Source of the DNA: Rhodoplanes tepidamans
GTDB lineage: Bacteria; Pseudomonadota; Alphaproteobacteria; Rhizobiales; Xanthobacteraceae
Assembly (NCBI RefSeq): GCF_030813915.1
Contig: NZ_JAUSUJ010000011.1
Coordinates: forward strand, 62,001-126,000
Direction: 5' to 3'
Length of the DNA stretch: 64,000 nt
Shown: piece after piece, positions 24,891-33,463 of the stretch
Layout: every line of letters starts with the position of its first letter
How positions within the stretch are numbered: the stretch's first letter is position 1
Translations under genes and position numbers: made by a program
Notes under the pieces: generated by a model
Seen by the model: only the letters and a program-made list of their open reading frames with translations
The model's database searches: none
Told to the model about the DNA's origin: nothing

Positions 24891-26606
24891 GTGTCCTCAG
24901 TGCTGGACGTGAAGAGCGAGACGCCCGGCGGCGCCGGGACTGCCGGTGGCACGAGCAGCGGCATCCGGGTGGAGCGGAACGTCGACGTTCCGGTCCGCGA
25001 CGGTGCCCGCCTGAAGGCGGACGTGCTGCGGCCCGATGCCGACGGGCGGTTTCCGGCGCTGCTCAATCTCGGCCCCTACCAGAAGGACAAGGTGTGGATC
25101 CCTCCGGAGAACCTGGAGGAGAAGCCGAACCCGCTGATGAACTGGGAGACCGTGAACCCGGAATGGTGGGTGCCGCGCGGCTACGCCTGCGTCCGCATCG
25201 ACGCCCGCGGCACCGGCAAGTCGCCGGGCCGCACCCAGCCGTGGTCGCTGCAGGAATCGCTCGACTACTGCGACGCCATCGAATGGGCCGCGGCGCAGCC
25301 CTGGTGCAACGGCAAGGTCGGGCTGATCGGCATCTCCTACTTCGCCATCAACCAGTGGTTCGTCGCCAACCACCAGCCGCCCTCGCTCGCCGCGATCGTG
25401 CCGTGGGAGGGCTTCGCGGATCTCTATCGCGACGCCCTGTTCCACGGCGGCATCCTCAACCAGTTCATGACCAACTGGTTCGTCACGCATCTGTGCCACC
25501 ACCTGATCGGCCGGGCCTATCGGGACAATCCGGACACCTTCACGGCCGACACGCTGTGGCGCTGGGTGCGGCACAATCTCGACACCGGTGCCTTCGCGGG
25601 CGAGCAGGCGCAGTGGGACAGGATCACGGTGCCGCTGTTCTCGGTCGGCAACTGGTCCGGCATGGGCCTGCATCTGCGCGGCAACACCGAAGGGTTCATG
25701 CGCGCGGCCTCGAGGCACAAGAAGCTGCGGATGCATTCCGGCACGCATGTGCATCCGTTCTACACCGAGGAGGCGCGCGGGCAGCAGCTCCGCTTCCTCG
25801 ATCACTTCCTCAAGGGCGTCGACAACGGCGTCATGGACGAGCCGCCGGTGCGGCTGTTCATCCGCCACGGCAACGGCGAGGGCGTCTGGCGCGACGAGCA
25901 CGAATGGCCGCTCGCCCGCACGCAGTGGACCAGGATGTATCTCGACCTCTCGGCCCCGAAGCCGGGCGCGGCGGCGAACAGCGGCAGCCTGGTGCCGGAG
26001 AAGCCGGCGGAGACGTCGCACCGCACCTACAACGCCAGCGGCGCGTCGAAGGGCGGCTCGGCGTCGGCCTCGTCGACCTTCCTGGCGTCGGGCGCCATGC
26101 AGGCCGGCATGGGCATCACGCTCGACACGGCGCCGTTCGCCGAGGACACCGAGATCACCGGCCCGGTCGCCGCGACCCTGTGGGTGTCGAGCGCCACCGA
26201 GGACATGGATCTGTTCCTCACCATCCGCGACATCGACCCCGACGGCAACGACGTCTGGGAGGTCGGGCAGCAGGGCCAGCAGGTGCCGATCGCCAAGGGC
26301 TGGCTGCGGGTCTCGCATCGCGAGCTCGATCCGACGCTGAGCACGCCGTGGCGGCCCTATCACCGGCACGCGCGGCGGCTCTATCTCGAGCCGGGCGAGA
26401 TCGTGAAGGTTGAGGTCGAGATCTGGCCGACCTCTATGGTGTTCCGCAAGCGCCACCGGCTGCGGCTCGACATCCAGCCGCGCGACGGCGTGGGAAGCGT
26501 GCACTACACGCACTATCACGCCGACTACAACACCGGCACCAACACCATCTATTCCGGCGGCGACAAGGAGTCGTTCCTGCTGCTGCCCGTGATTCCGGCG
26601 CGATGA
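24891..26606 (+). CDS. CocE/NonD family hydrolase
   Basis: 571 residues from a GTG. The N-terminal alpha/beta-hydrolase domain has the Arg-Asp-Gly-Ala-Arg-Leu-Lys-Ala-Asp-Val family start, Arg-Ile-Asp-Ala-Arg-Gly-Thr-Gly-Lys-Ser, and a nucleophile elbow Gly-Ile-Ser-Tyr-Phe-Ala in place of the usual Gly-x-Ser-Tyr-x-Gly. A jelly-roll X-Pro-peptidase C-terminal domain follows from about residue 350. No signal peptide is visible, so it is cytosolic. Members cleave esters, beta-lactam side chains or X-Pro peptides. Lying between a Bug protein and TctB, it likely acts on the transported compound or its ester. Confidence 0.87.
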   Translation: MSSVLDVKSETPGGAGTAGGTSSGIRVERNVDVPVRDGARLKADVLRPDADGRFPALLNLGPYQKDKVWIPPENLEEKPNPLMNWETVNPEWWVPRGYACVRIDARGTGKSPGRTQPWSLQESLDYCDAIEWAAAQPWCNGKVGLIGISYFAINQWFVANHQPPSLAAIVPWEGFADLYRDALFHGGILNQFMTNWFVTHLCHHLIGRAYRDNPDTFTADTLWRWVRHNLDTGAFAGEQAQWDRITVPLFSVGNWSGMGLHLRGNTEGFMRAASRHKKLRMHSGTHVHPFYTEEARGQQLRFLDHFLKGVDNGVMDEPPVRLFIRHGNGEGVWRDEHEWPLARTQWTRMYLDLSAPKPGAAANSGSLVPEKPAETSHRTYNASGASKGGSASASSTFLASGAMQAGMGITLDTAPFAEDTEITGPVAATLWVSSATEDMDLFLTIRDIDPDGNDVWEVGQQGQQVPIAKGWLRVSHRELDPTLSTPWRPYHRHARRLYLEPGEIVKVEVEIWPTSMVFRKRHRLRLDIQPRDGVGSVHYTHYHADYNTGTNTIYSGGDKESFLLLPVIPAR

Positions 26607-26710
26607 GCGCGGCGTTTCCGCGTGCCGTCGTTCCGGGGCGCGGGCGCAAGCCCGCGAGCCCGGACTCCATGGCCCCGGGACATTGTCCGCCGAGGCTCGC
26701 CTCGCGCTCC

Positions 26711-26785
26711 GCTCATTCCCGCGAAAGCGGGAATCCAGGGCCACACGTCGAGTCGCCCTGGGGTCCCGCTTTCGCGGGAATGAGC
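26711..26785. repeat. REP-like palindrome with 21-bp perfect arms
   Basis: The arm GCTCATTCCCGCGAAAGCGG plus one G (26711-26731) is repeated in perfect inverted form at 26765-26785, each arm itself a small hairpin. If translated it gives the Ser-Phe-Pro-Arg-Lys-Arg-Glu-Ser-Arg peptide that contaminates many annotated proteins. The type is known as a mobile REP element dependent on RAYT transposases; none lies here. Confidence 0.85.
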
Positions 26786-26808
26786 GGAACATCGGTGCGG
26801 AGCCTGCC

Positions 26809-27306
26809 ATGACCGAAGCCTCCGGCTTTCCGATGACCCGGCCGTGGCGGCGGCTGATCCACCGCGACGTGCTCTCCGGTCTCCTGTTCATCGCGCTCGC
26901 CGGCCTCGGCCTGTGGCTGTCGCGCGACTATCCGGTCGGCACGGCGCTGCGCATGGGCACCGGCTACGTGCCGCGGCTGCTGTGCTGGATCCTGCTCGGC
27001 CTCGGCGCCGTGATCGCGCTGCGCGGCTTCATGGCACCGGGTGCCGAGCGCAGCACGCTGCCGATCGGCCTCGCCGCCGTCCGGCCCGTGATCCTGGTGT
27101 TCGTCGCGCTCGTCGTGTTCGGCGTCTCGCTGGAGCGGCTCGGGCTGGTGATCTCGATCCTCCTCCTGGTGGGGATCGGGGCGCTCGCCGGCCGCAATCT
27201 CCGCCCGGCCGAGACGGTGCTGGCGGCCGTTGTCCTGGTCGCGCTCGCATGGGGCGTGTTCATCGCCGGGCTCGGGCTGACGATCCCGGTCTGGCCGGAG
27301 TGGTAG
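26809..27306 (+). CDS. tctB: tripartite tricarboxylate transporter small membrane subunit, TctB
   Basis: 165 residues with four membrane helices (about 25-43, 56-78, 91-115 and 135-158). The Thr-Gly-Tyr-Val-Pro-Arg motif after helix 1 is typical of TctB. It supports the large subunit TctA in the inner membrane. The start at 26809 was preferred because the longer frame runs into the REP-like palindrome, whose translation is meaningless. It sits 7 bases before tctA. Confidence 0.88.
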   Translation: MTEASGFPMTRPWRRLIHRDVLSGLLFIALAGLGLWLSRDYPVGTALRMGTGYVPRLLCWILLGLGAVIALRGFMAPGAERSTLPIGLAAVRPVILVFVALVVFGVSLERLGLVISILLLVGIGALAGRNLRPAETVLAAVVLVALAWGVFIAGLGLTIPVWPEW

Positions 27307-27313
27307 GGGCGCC

Positions 27314-28816
27314 ATGGAGTTCCTGTCCAACCTGGCGCTCGGCTTCTCGGTGGCGCTGACCCCCGCGAATCTGGTGTTCGCCTTCGTCGGCGCGATGATC
27401 GGCACGCTGATCGGCGTGCTGCCCGGCATCGGCCCGATCGCCACCATCGCGATGCTGCTGCCGCTGACCTTCCATCTCGAGCCGACCGCCGGCCTGATCA
27501 TGCTGGCCGGCATCTTCTACGGGGCCCAGTACGGCGGCTCGACCACGGCGATCCTGATCAATCTGCCGGGCGAGACCTCCTCGGTGGTGACGACGCTCGA
27601 CGGCCACCAGATGGCGCGCAACGGCCGCGCCGGGGCGGCGCTGGCGGCGGCCGCGCTCGCCTCGTTCCTGGCCGGCTGCGTCAGCACCGCCCTGATCGCG
27701 ACGCTGGCGCCGCCGCTCGCCCGGGTCGGGCAGTCGTTCGGGGCGCCGGAGTACTTCTCGCTGATGGTGCTCGGGCTGATCGCCGCCGTGGTGCTGGCGC
27801 ACGGCTCGGTCCTCAAGGCGATCGCCATGATCGTGCTCGGCCTGCTGCTCGGCCTGATCGGCACCGACGGCAACACCGGCGGCCAGCGCTTCACCTTCGG
27901 GCTCAACGAGCTCGCCGACGGGATCGACGTCGCGACGCTGGCGATCGGGCTGTTCGGCATCAGCGAGATCATGGCCAACCTGACGCAGCGGGAATCCTCG
28001 CGCGAGCCGGTGGTGCAGAAGATCACCCGGCTGTGGCCGACCGGCGAGGAGTTCCGGCGCGGCTGGCCGGCGGCGCTGCGCGGCACCGCCCTCGGCGCCG
28101 TGCTCGGCGTGCTGCCGGGCGGCGGCGCGACGCTCTCGGCCTTCGCGGCCTATGCCCTCGAGAAGCGCGTCTCCGACCGCCCGGGAATGTTCGGGCGCGG
28201 CGCCATCGAGGGCGTGGCCGCGCCGGAGGCCGCCAACAACGCCGGTGCGCAGAGCTCCTTCATTCCCATGCTGACGCTGGGCCTGCCCGGCAATCCGGTG
28301 ATGGCGCTGATGATCGGCGCGCTGATGATCCACGGCATCCAGCCGGGCCCGCAGATCATGACCGAGCGGCCGCAGATGTTCTGGGGCATGGTCGCCTCGA
28401 TGTGGATCGGCAATCTCATGCTGGTGATCATCAACCTGCCGCTGATCGGCATGTGGGTGCAGCTCCTCAAGGTGCCGTACCGGTTCCTCTATCTCGCCGT
28501 GCTGCTGTTCTGTGCCATCGGCGTCTACACGGTGAGCAACAGCCCGGCGGCCGTGGTGATGGCGGCGATCTTCGGGGTGGCCGGCTTCGTCTTCCAGCGG
28601 CTCTCCTGCGAGCCGGCGCCGCTGATCCTCGGCTTCGTGCTCGGGCCGCTGATGGAGGAGAACCTGCGGCGCGCGCTGCGGGTCTCGGGTGGCGACCCGA
28701 TGATCTTCGTCAATCGGCCGATCTCGCTCGGCCTGCTGATCGTCGCCTTGGTCCTGCTGCTGATCGTCGCCCTGCCGGCGATCCGCTCGGGCCGCGAGCA
28801 GGCGTTCCAGGAGTAG
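27314..28816 (+). CDS. tctA: tripartite tricarboxylate transporter large subunit, TctA
   Basis: 500 residues with about 11-12 membrane helices. The two hallmark regions are GVLPGIGPIATIAMLLPLTF (about 35-54) and the later Gly-Val-Leu-Pro-Gly-Gly-Gly-Ala. Ile-Glu-Gly-Val-Ala-Ala-Pro-Glu-Ala-Ala-Asn-Asn-Ala is the third family signature. It is the ion-coupled channel subunit of the Bug-dependent importer and a close paralogue of the gene at 38673-40181. Confidence 0.95.
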   Translation: MEFLSNLALGFSVALTPANLVFAFVGAMIGTLIGVLPGIGPIATIAMLLPLTFHLEPTAGLIMLAGIFYGAQYGGSTTAILINLPGETSSVVTTLDGHQMARNGRAGAALAAAALASFLAGCVSTALIATLAPPLARVGQSFGAPEYFSLMVLGLIAAVVLAHGSVLKAIAMIVLGLLLGLIGTDGNTGGQRFTFGLNELADGIDVATLAIGLFGISEIMANLTQRESSREPVVQKITRLWPTGEEFRRGWPAALRGTALGAVLGVLPGGGATLSAFAAYALEKRVSDRPGMFGRGAIEGVAAPEAANNAGAQSSFIPMLTLGLPGNPVMALMIGALMIHGIQPGPQIMTERPQMFWGMVASMWIGNLMLVIINLPLIGMWVQLLKVPYRFLYLAVLLFCAIGVYTVSNSPAAVVMAAIFGVAGFVFQRLSCEPAPLILGFVLGPLMEENLRRALRVSGGDPMIFVNRPISLGLLIVALVLLLIVALPAIRSGREQAFQE

Positions 28817-28894
28817 GATGAGCGGAGCGGACGGCTGGAGCGGGCATCCGCTTCGATGTTTCGATGCGCGGCAGTCTCGCCGCAGGAGGAGACC

Positions 28895-29728
28895 ATGGCG
28901 ATCCATTTCAACGAGAGCGAGGTCGCGACCGTGCCGCTCGCGGCGGGCGTCGGCCGCCAGCGGCTGCTCGACGCCGCCCGGGTGCCGGGGGTGCTGTTCG
29001 AGCTCGACCGGATCGTGCTGGCGCCCGGCGCCGCCGTGACGTTCGACATCGCCGGCGACGCGCTCGCCTGGTTCCAGATGATCGACGGCGGCGGCGTGCT
29101 GCACATGCCGCAGGGAGGCGTCGAGGTGGTGTCGACGCATATCGGCCTGCTGCCGCCCGGGTTCTCCGGCACGCTCGCCAGCGAGAGCGGCGCGACCCTG
29201 CTGTTCGCCAGGGTGCCGGACGTCGGCACGCTCGACGCCCCCGTGCTGGCGAGCCCGCCGCCGTTCCGGCTCGTCGACTGGCGCGAGGAGCCGCTGCTGA
29301 AGTCCGAGCACGACGCCCGCAAGCGGATCTACATCGTGACCCCGAAGATGTTCGGCGTCCGGGCGATCCGCGGCGAGATGATCATCTATCCGCCCGGCAC
29401 CACCTGTCCGGTGCACCACCACGAGGGCGGCGCGCATTTCATGTATTTCATCGCCGGGCAGGGCACCTGTTACGCCGGCGACGACCAGGAGATGCAGGTG
29501 AAGCCGGGCGACGTCGTCTATTATCACGACCGCGAGCCGCACTGGGTGAAGGGCGGCGACGCCGGCGACATGATCTTCTCGGAGTTCTTCGTGCCGAGCG
29601 CCGTCGCGACCGTGTGGGCCGACCCCTCGAAGATCTGCACCTGGATCCCGCTGGGCGTGAACCACCGCGGCGGCGCCCCCTCCCGCACCATCGAGAAGCA
29701 CGCCCACGGGCCCATGGCCGAGGTGTGA
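28895..29728 (+). CDS. bicupin protein
   Basis: 277 residues from an ATG 5 bases after AGGAGGAGA. Two cupin folds are visible. The first (about 30-120) lacks clear histidine ligands. The second has Pro-Val-His-His-His-Glu-Gly-Gly-Ala-His-Phe (about 170-180) and Val-Tyr-Tyr-His-Asp-Arg-Glu-Pro-His-Trp, giving one metal site. The layout recalls ring- or diketone-cleaving dioxygenases and ureidoglycine-type enzymes, but no specific match is certain. Its place after tctA suggests an early catabolic step on the imported compound. Confidence 0.78.
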   Translation: MAIHFNESEVATVPLAAGVGRQRLLDAARVPGVLFELDRIVLAPGAAVTFDIAGDALAWFQMIDGGGVLHMPQGGVEVVSTHIGLLPPGFSGTLASESGATLLFARVPDVGTLDAPVLASPPPFRLVDWREEPLLKSEHDARKRIYIVTPKMFGVRAIRGEMIIYPPGTTCPVHHHEGGAHFMYFIAGQGTCYAGDDQEMQVKPGDVVYYHDREPHWVKGGDAGDMIFSEFFVPSAVATVWADPSKICTWIPLGVNHRGGAPSRTIEKHAHGPMAEV

Positions 29729-29741
29729 GACCGGCACCGTT

Positions 29742-29882
29742 ACCCTCTCCCCTCGTGGGAGAGGGTGGCTCGGACCGAAGGTCCGAGACGGGTGAGGGGG
29801 CGTCCCGCACACTCCGAATTTGCGGATCGCCCCCTCACCCGCCTCGCTTCGCTCGGCCCCCTCACCCGCGAGGGGAGAGGGT
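29742..29882. repeat. extragenic repeat, CCCTCTCC/GGAGAGGG type
   Basis: CCCTCTCCCCTCGTGGGAGA opens a 141-base element that closes with GCGAGGGGAGAGGG. Inside are inverted GGGTGAGGGGGCG / CCCCCTCACCCG segments. The same motifs recur at 31842-31984. No coding sequence is credible in this 265-base gap. Confidence 0.75.
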
Positions 29883-29993
29883 TTGGCCGTGCCTCGCGGA
29901 AGGCCTCTGGCGACGGTCCTGTCTCGTCCCCCGGGCTTGGCGGCGCGGCGCTCCTGTGGTCAAGTGCGCTCCCCGCCATCCCCGGACCCCGTA

Positions 29994-31787
29994 ATGAGCA
30001 ACGTCAACCCCAATCCGTTCACCACCCGTCCCGAGATCGAAGGCACGTTCGGGGTCGTCACCTCGACTCACTGGATCGCCACCGCGGTCGGCATGGCTAC
30101 GCTGGAGAAGGGCGGCAACGCCTTCGATGCGGCGGTCGCCACCGCGTTCACGCTGCAGGTCGTCGAGCCGCACCTCAACGGCCCGGGCGGCGACGTGCCG
30201 ATCGTCCTCTACGACGTGCGCAAGGGGCGCCCCGAGGTGATCTGCGGCCAGGGCCCGGCCCCGGCCGGCGCCACCATCGCCTATTATCGCGGACTCGGCC
30301 TCGACATGGTCCCGGGCACCGGACTGCTGGCGGCCTGCGTGCCGGGCACGTTCGAGACCTGGATGATGCTGCTGCGCGACTACGGCACCATGCGTCCGGT
30401 CGACGTGCTCGCCCCGGCCATCACCTACGCCCGCGAGGGACATCCGCTGGTGGAGCGTGCCAATGCCACCATCCGTTCGGTGGAAAAGCTGTTCCGCGAG
30501 CACTGGCCGACCTCGGCCGCCGTGTATCTTCCCGGCGGCGCCGTGCCGGAGACCGGCAGCCTGTTCGTGAACCGCGGGCTCGCCGACACCTATGCGCGCA
30601 TCGTCCGCGAGGCGGAGAGCGGCGGCGGCGGGCGTGAGCAGGAGATCGGCCGCGCCTGCAAGGCGTGGTCGGAGGGCTTCGTGGCCGACGCGGTCGATCG
30701 CTTCTGCCGTACCCAGAAGGTGATGGACACCTCGGGCGAAGCCCATCGCGGCGTCCTGTCCGGCCACGACATGGCGAGCTGGAAGCCGCGCATCGAGGCG
30801 CCGCTCACCTACGACTACGGCCGCTACACGGTGTGCAAGGCCGGCGCCTGGTCGCAGGGCCCGGTGCTGCTCCAGCAGCTCGCGCTGCTGAAGGGATTCG
30901 CTCTCGACGGCCTCGACGTGACCGGCCCCGAGTTCATCCACACCGTGGTCGAGTGCGCCAAGCTCGCCTATGCGGACCGCGAGAAGTTCTACGGCGATCC
31001 GGACGTCGTGAAGGTGCCCATGGAGGTGCTGCTGTCCGATGCCTACAACGACGCGCGACGCAGGCTGGTCCAGCACGCCGCGTCGCTGGAACAGCGGCCC
31101 GGCTCGGTGGAAGGCTTCGGCGGCAGCATCACGCTGCGCCGCGCGGGCGCGGTGCCGGCCGCCGCCGGCGCCGGCGAGCCGACCGTCGGCCGCATGGGCG
31201 AGGTGCGCGGCGACACGGTGCATTTCGACATCGTCGATCGCGCCGGCAACATGATCTCGGCGACGCCGAGCGGCGGCTGGCTGCAGTCCTCGCCGGTCAT
31301 CCCCGACCTCGGCTTCTGCCTCGGCACGAGGGCCCAGATGTTCTGGCTGGAGGAGGGGCATCCGGCGGCGCTCGCGCCCGGCAAGCGGCCGCGCACCACG
31401 CTGTCGCCGACGCTGGCGCTGCGCGACGGCGAGCCCTACCTGGCCTGGGGCACGCCGGGTGGCGACCAGCAGGACCAGTGGAACCTGCAGCTCTTCCTGC
31501 GCCATGTCCACGCCGGCATGAACCTCCAGCAGGCGATCGACGCGCCGGCCTTCCACAGCGAGCATTTTCCGATCTCGTTCTGGCCGCGCACCGCGCGCCC
31601 GGGCGTGCTGGTCGTCGAGGAGCGCGTGCCCGAGGAGACGCGGCGCGACCTCGCCGCCCGGGGCCATGTCGTCGAGGTCGGGCCGGCGTGGTCCGAGGGG
31701 CGCCTCACCGCCGCCTCGCGCGACGGCTGGCGCCGCCGCGCCGCCGCCAATCCGCGCGGCATGCAGGGCTACGCGGCGGGGCGGTGA
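29994..31787 (+). CDS. gamma-glutamyltransferase family Ntn-hydrolase
   Basis: 597 residues without a signal peptide, hence cytosolic. The autoprocessing/nucleophile threonine is Thr408 in Gly-Asp-Thr-Val-His-Phe-Asp-Ile-Val-Asp, followed by Gly-Asn-Met-Ile-Ser-Ala-Thr-Pro-Ser-Gly-Gly. The N-terminal Gly-Gly-Asn-Ala-Phe-Asp-Ala-Ala-Val-Ala is also conserved, but Asn-Gly-Pro-Gly-Gly-Asp replaces the usual glycine-rich loop. It splits into two chains at Thr408. Within the catabolic operon it may be an amide hydrolase of the oxamate-amidohydrolase (HpxW-like) or acylase kind rather than a glutathione enzyme. Confidence 0.88.
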   Translation: MSNVNPNPFTTRPEIEGTFGVVTSTHWIATAVGMATLEKGGNAFDAAVATAFTLQVVEPHLNGPGGDVPIVLYDVRKGRPEVICGQGPAPAGATIAYYRGLGLDMVPGTGLLAACVPGTFETWMMLLRDYGTMRPVDVLAPAITYAREGHPLVERANATIRSVEKLFREHWPTSAAVYLPGGAVPETGSLFVNRGLADTYARIVREAESGGGGREQEIGRACKAWSEGFVADAVDRFCRTQKVMDTSGEAHRGVLSGHDMASWKPRIEAPLTYDYGRYTVCKAGAWSQGPVLLQQLALLKGFALDGLDVTGPEFIHTVVECAKLAYADREKFYGDPDVVKVPMEVLLSDAYNDARRRLVQHAASLEQRPGSVEGFGGSITLRRAGAVPAAAGAGEPTVGRMGEVRGDTVHFDIVDRAGNMISATPSGGWLQSSPVIPDLGFCLGTRAQMFWLEEGHPAALAPGKRPRTTLSPTLALRDGEPYLAWGTPGGDQQDQWNLQLFLRHVHAGMNLQQAIDAPAFHSEHFPISFWPRTARPGVLVVEERVPEETRRDLAARGHVVEVGPAWSEGRLTAASRDGWRRRAAANPRGMQGYAAGR

Positions 31788-31841
31788 ACCTGTCTCCCCC
31801 GGTGCTGGTGTGTCCGACACCGGGTGCGGCATGCTCCGGAT

Positions 31842-31984
31842 CACCTCTCCCCTGCGGGGAGAGGTCGACGCGCACAGCGCGTCGGGTGAGGGGGTGCCGA
31901 GGCCAGCCGACTGGCGCTGTAAACCCTCCCCCCGGTCGCGAGCTTGCGCTCGCGCCCGACCCTCTCCCTCGGGGAGAGGGTGAG
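31842..31984. repeat. extragenic repeat, CCTCTCC/GGAGAGG type, second long copy
   Basis: It opens with ACCTCTCCCCTGCGGGGAGA and closes with CCTCTCCCTCGGGGAGAGGG; a GGGTGAGGGGGTG segment lies between. It occupies most of the 276-base gap before the crotonase gene and contains nothing else. Confidence 0.75.
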
Positions 31985-32063
31985 TGCCCCGAGCCAATCC
32001 GGAGCCCGACCGGACCTCGTGGGAAGAATTCACGACAGCACGACGAACCGACAGCAGGACCCC

Positions 32064-32786
32064 ATGACCAACGTGATCAGATCGTCGCGCGACGGCGCGG
32101 TCGCGACCCTGGTGATCGACCGGCCGGAGGAGAGGAACCTCCTCACGATCGCCCAGGTGCGCGAGCTGACCGCGGCGATCCGCGAGGCCGCGGCGAGCGA
32201 CGCCAAGGCGATCGTCATCCGGGCGAACGGACCTGACTTCTGCCGCGGCCGCGATCCGCGCGACGGGTCGGGTCTCACCAACGCGCTGCAGCTGCGCACC
32301 ACCACGCTGGAGCCGATCCTCGGCGCCTACGCGGCCATCGAGGCGGCGCCGCAGCCGGTGATCGCCGTCGTTAACGGCGCCGCGCACGGCTTCGGCTCGG
32401 CCGTCACCTCGGCCTGCGACATCGCCGTCGCGGCCGACACGGCCCGCTTCAAGCTGCCCGAGATGGAGCACGACCTGCCGCCGACGCTCGCCATGTCGGC
32501 GCTGGTGCCGAAGGTGTCCAGGAAGGCGGTGGGCTGGATGGTCTTCGCGCTGGAAGAGCTCACGGCCGCGCAGGCGCTGCAGATCGGTCTGGTCAGCACG
32601 GTCGTGCCCGAGGCCGAGGTCGATGCCGCCCTGGAGAAGGTGCTGGCGACCGTGACGTCGCGGGCGGCGCCGTCGCTCGTCGCCGTGAAGGACTTCCTGC
32701 GCGTCGCCTATCACATGGAGCCGCGCGGCCTCGCCGACTACTCGGCGAGCGCCCTCGCCACCGTGCTGTCGTCGCGCGAGCGCTGA
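32064..32786 (+). CDS. crotonase-family protein (enoyl-CoA hydratase-like), first Glu missing
   Basis: 240 residues. The crotonase start Val-Ala-Thr-Leu-Val-Ile-Asp-Arg-Pro-Glu-Glu-Arg-Asn and the oxyanion loop Gly-Ala-Ala-His-Gly-Phe-Gly-Ser-Ala are present. The position that carries the first catalytic Glu in hydratases (Gly-Gly-Gly-x-Glu) reads Gly-Phe-Gly-Ser-Ala; the second Glu is kept in Phe-Lys-Leu-Pro-Glu. It may be an isomerase, a hydrolase or a decarboxylase on a CoA ester rather than a hydratase. It is followed after one base by the next gene. Confidence 0.82.
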   Translation: MTNVIRSSRDGAVATLVIDRPEERNLLTIAQVRELTAAIREAAASDAKAIVIRANGPDFCRGRDPRDGSGLTNALQLRTTTLEPILGAYAAIEAAPQPVIAVVNGAAHGFGSAVTSACDIAVAADTARFKLPEMEHDLPPTLAMSALVPKVSRKAVGWMVFALEELTAAQALQIGLVSTVVPEAEVDAALEKVLATVTSRAAPSLVAVKDFLRVAYHMEPRGLADYSASALATVLSSRER

Positions 32787-32787
32787 C

Positions 32788-33303
32788 ATGAGCGCGGCCG
32801 GGGAGGGCGGCGGCTCGCCGTTCTGGCGCTTCTCGCTCGCCACCTACCGCAAGCCCGGCGTCGCCGAGGCCTGCCTCGCCCTGCAGGACGGCTGCTCGGT
32901 CGACGTCAATGTGCTGCTGTTCGTGCTGTGGCTCGGCACCCAGGGCCGGCGCCTCGACGCGCAGGCGACTGGGCTGGTGCTCGATCAGGCCGTCGGCTGG
33001 GCCCGCGAGGTCGTCGTGCCGCTGCGCGGCGTGCGGCGCCGCCTCAAGCAGGATCCGCCGCTGGTCGACACCGCGGCCGCACAGGCGTTCCGCAGCGAGG
33101 TGAAGCGGCTCGAGCTCGAGGCCGAGCGCCTGCAGCAGGAGGCGCTGTTCCGGCTCGCCGGGACGCTGCCGTCAGCCGACGGAGCGCCGCCCGAGGCCGC
33201 GGCCCGGGCCAATGTCGGGATGCTGGCGCGGGTGATGGGGACGGCGTTTCCGGCCGCCGAGGTCGAGCGGCTGGTGGAAGCGGCTGTCCCGGAGCGTGCG
33301 TAA
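32788..33303 (+). CDS. TIGR02444 family protein
   Basis: 171 residues, all-helical by composition. The N-terminal Phe-Trp-Arg-Phe-Ser-Leu-Ala-Thr-Tyr, Pro-Gly-Val-Ala-Glu-Ala-Cys-Leu-Ala-Leu-Gln-Asp and Asp-Val-Asn-Val-Leu-Leu-Phe-Val-Leu-Trp segments are those of the uncharacterised TIGR02444 (DUF2390-like) family. A helix rich in Leu/Glu (about 108-130) could be a coiled coil. It is coupled to the crotonase gene with one intervening base; function unknown. Confidence 0.82.
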   Translation: MSAAGEGGGSPFWRFSLATYRKPGVAEACLALQDGCSVDVNVLLFVLWLGTQGRRLDAQATGLVLDQAVGWAREVVVPLRGVRRRLKQDPPLVDTAAAQAFRSEVKRLELEAERLQQEALFRLAGTLPSADGAPPEAAARANVGMLARVMGTAFPAAEVERLVEAAVPERA

Positions 33304-33463
33304 GGCCGTACGGCACGGCCTCTCCGGAGTCGTCGTCCGGGCAGGCGGACGGACCCGGGACACGCCGGCGTCGCGGTCGATCGCCGAGGCTGCGGCGTAC
33401 CGGGTGCTCCGCCCTGCGCGGAGCACGACGGAGAGGACCGCGGTGACGCCGACCGGTCGTTCC

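Noticed and set aside
26683-26808. N-terminal extension of the first TctB
   Set aside because: The added residues are a translation of the REP-like palindrome (Ser-Phe-Pro-Arg-Lys-Arg-Glu-Ser-Arg).
29862-32843. A 993-codon open frame on the minus strand
   Set aside because: It lies opposite the GGT-family and crotonase genes and two repeats; only the plus strand shows conserved catalytic motifs.
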